Source: Acidimicrobiaceae bacterium
GTDB lineage: Bacteria; Actinomycetota; Acidimicrobiia; Acidimicrobiales; MedAcidi-G1
Direction: 5' to 3'
Length of the DNA stretch: 5,439 nucleotides
Assembly (NCBI GenBank): GCA_002714485.1
Contig: PAXM01000044.1
Location: forward strand, 8,398-13,836
The notes below the pieces were generated by a model. That model was not told the origin of the DNA, did not search any database, and saw only the letters and a list, made by a program, of their open reading frames with translations. Positions within the stretch are counted from its first letter, which is position 1; every line of letters starts with the position of its first letter. Shown here in pieces: positions 4,960 through 5,439 of the stretch. The position numbers were made by a program, and so were the translations under genes.

Positions 4960-5439
4960 ATGAAGTTCTCGAAGCGTGCACCGCTTGTTATTGCTGCAGT
5001 CTTTGCTCTTGTTGCCGCGGCCTGTGGGGATGATGAGGTCCCCGCTGGCGCAGCAGCGAAAGACCGTTTAACGGTGGTTGTAACCACGAACATCCTGGGT
5101 GACGTGGTTGAGAACCTGGTCGGTGACGAGTTGAACGTCGTCACAATCATGCCTGTTGGCGCTGACCCACATGACTTTCAAGCCTCGGCGCAGGAGGTAG
5201 CCATAATCGGTGACGCTGCGGCCTTGATTGTCAATGGTGCAGATTTCGAGGAGGGGATCCTCGACATCATCGAATCAGTAGAAGCCGATGGTGTGCCAGT
5301 TTTCGAGGCGGTCAGTGCCGTGGAAACCATCGAGTTCGGCAAGGGTGGCCATGACGAGCATGACGAGCATGACGAGCATGACGAGCATGACGAGCATGAC
5401 GAGCATGACGAGCATGACGAGCATGACGAGCATGACGAG
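4960..5439 (+). CDS. znuA: Zinc-binding lipoprotein, ZnuA/TroA family, N-terminal part (cut by window edge)
   Basis: Metal-capturing receptor of a zinc (possibly manganese) ABC importer, probably lipid-anchored outside the membrane. 160 codons are present and the C-terminal lobe lies beyond the window. ATG 4960 is chosen over in-frame ATG 4948 because GGAG sits 6 nt upstream of it. Residues 1-22 form a lipoprotein signal: basic MKFSKR, a hydrophobic core, then VAAAC with C22 as lipidation site. LTVVVTTNILGDVVENL at 37-53 is the family's opening strand and helix. GADPHDFQASAQ at 67-78 holds the first metal ligand, H71. NGADFEEGI at 92-100 is the usual helix region. From residue 131 the protein is (HDE) repeated ten times to the window end, corresponding in place to the flexible His-rich loop of zinc-type receptors. 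Divergent from the ATPase-zur pair, with a candidate Zur operator just upstream. A permease gene is expected downstream. Confidence 0.9.
   Translation, partial: MKFSKRAPLVIAAVFALVAAACGDDEVPAGAAAKDRLTVVVTTNILGDVVENLVGDELNVVTIMPVGADPHDFQASAQEVAIIGDAAALIVNGADFEEGILDIIESVEADGVPVFEAVSAVETIEFGKGGHDEHDEHDEHDEHDEHDEHDEHDEHDEHDE
5350..5439 (+). repeat. Perfect 9-bp tandem repeat, 10 copies, coding (His-Asp-Glu)10
   Basis: The unit CATGACGAG is repeated ten times without a single mismatch from 5350 to the last base, in frame with the znuA-like gene, giving His-Asp-Glu triplets. The array is open at the window edge, so the true copy number is unknown. Identity at synonymous positions implies recent expansion or slippage rather than selection on the protein alone. 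It lies in the region where zinc receptors carry a His/acidic loop thought to bind extra metal. Confidence 0.97.

Overview
The window looks like a chromosomal segment of a GC-rich actinobacterium. The strongest evidence is a mycothiol-biosynthesis ligase gene (mshC), because mycothiol is essentially confined to Actinobacteria. GTG starts and a tRNA-Arg gene without an encoded 3' CCA fit this. A deep lineage such as Acidimicrobiia is my guess from the overall feel of the sequence, not something it proves.

Layout. Positions 1-809 (minus) hold the N-terminal two thirds of a cysteinyl-tRNA synthetase (cysS), cut by the window edge just after the KMSK motif. Directly upstream on the same strand is mshC (870 to about 2075), a paralogue of CysS, so the two related cysteine-activating enzymes sit in tandem. 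A tRNA-Arg(CCT) gene follows at 2177-2250 (minus). On the plus strand come a substrate-binding-protein-like gene without a signal peptide (2432-3193) and a small three-helix membrane protein of unknown function (3234-3599). These run convergently, with a 10-bp gap, into a minus-strand pair: an ABC ATPase of the zinc/manganese type (4107-4850), then a Fur-family regulator, probably Zur (3610-4047). Divergent from the ATPase, on the plus strand, is a metal-binding lipoprotein of the ZnuA/TroA family (4960 to the window end). The window stops inside its histidine-rich loop.

The right-hand third is best read as a zinc-uptake regulon. ZnuA-like lipoprotein captures the metal, the ZnuC-like ATPase powers import, and the Zur-like protein represses both when zinc is sufficient. 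Two candidate 15-bp Zur operators lie in the 109-bp divergent intergenic region, one near each gene. The membrane permease (ZnuB) is not in the window and is expected downstream of znuA.

The most striking sequence feature is the metal-binding loop: ten perfect copies of a 9-bp unit (CATGACGAG), encoding (His-Asp-Glu)x10, reaching the last base. No stretch longer than about 200 bp lacks a gene. I see no mobile element, CRISPR array or clearly undescribed system; the less ordinary points are listed in the findings.
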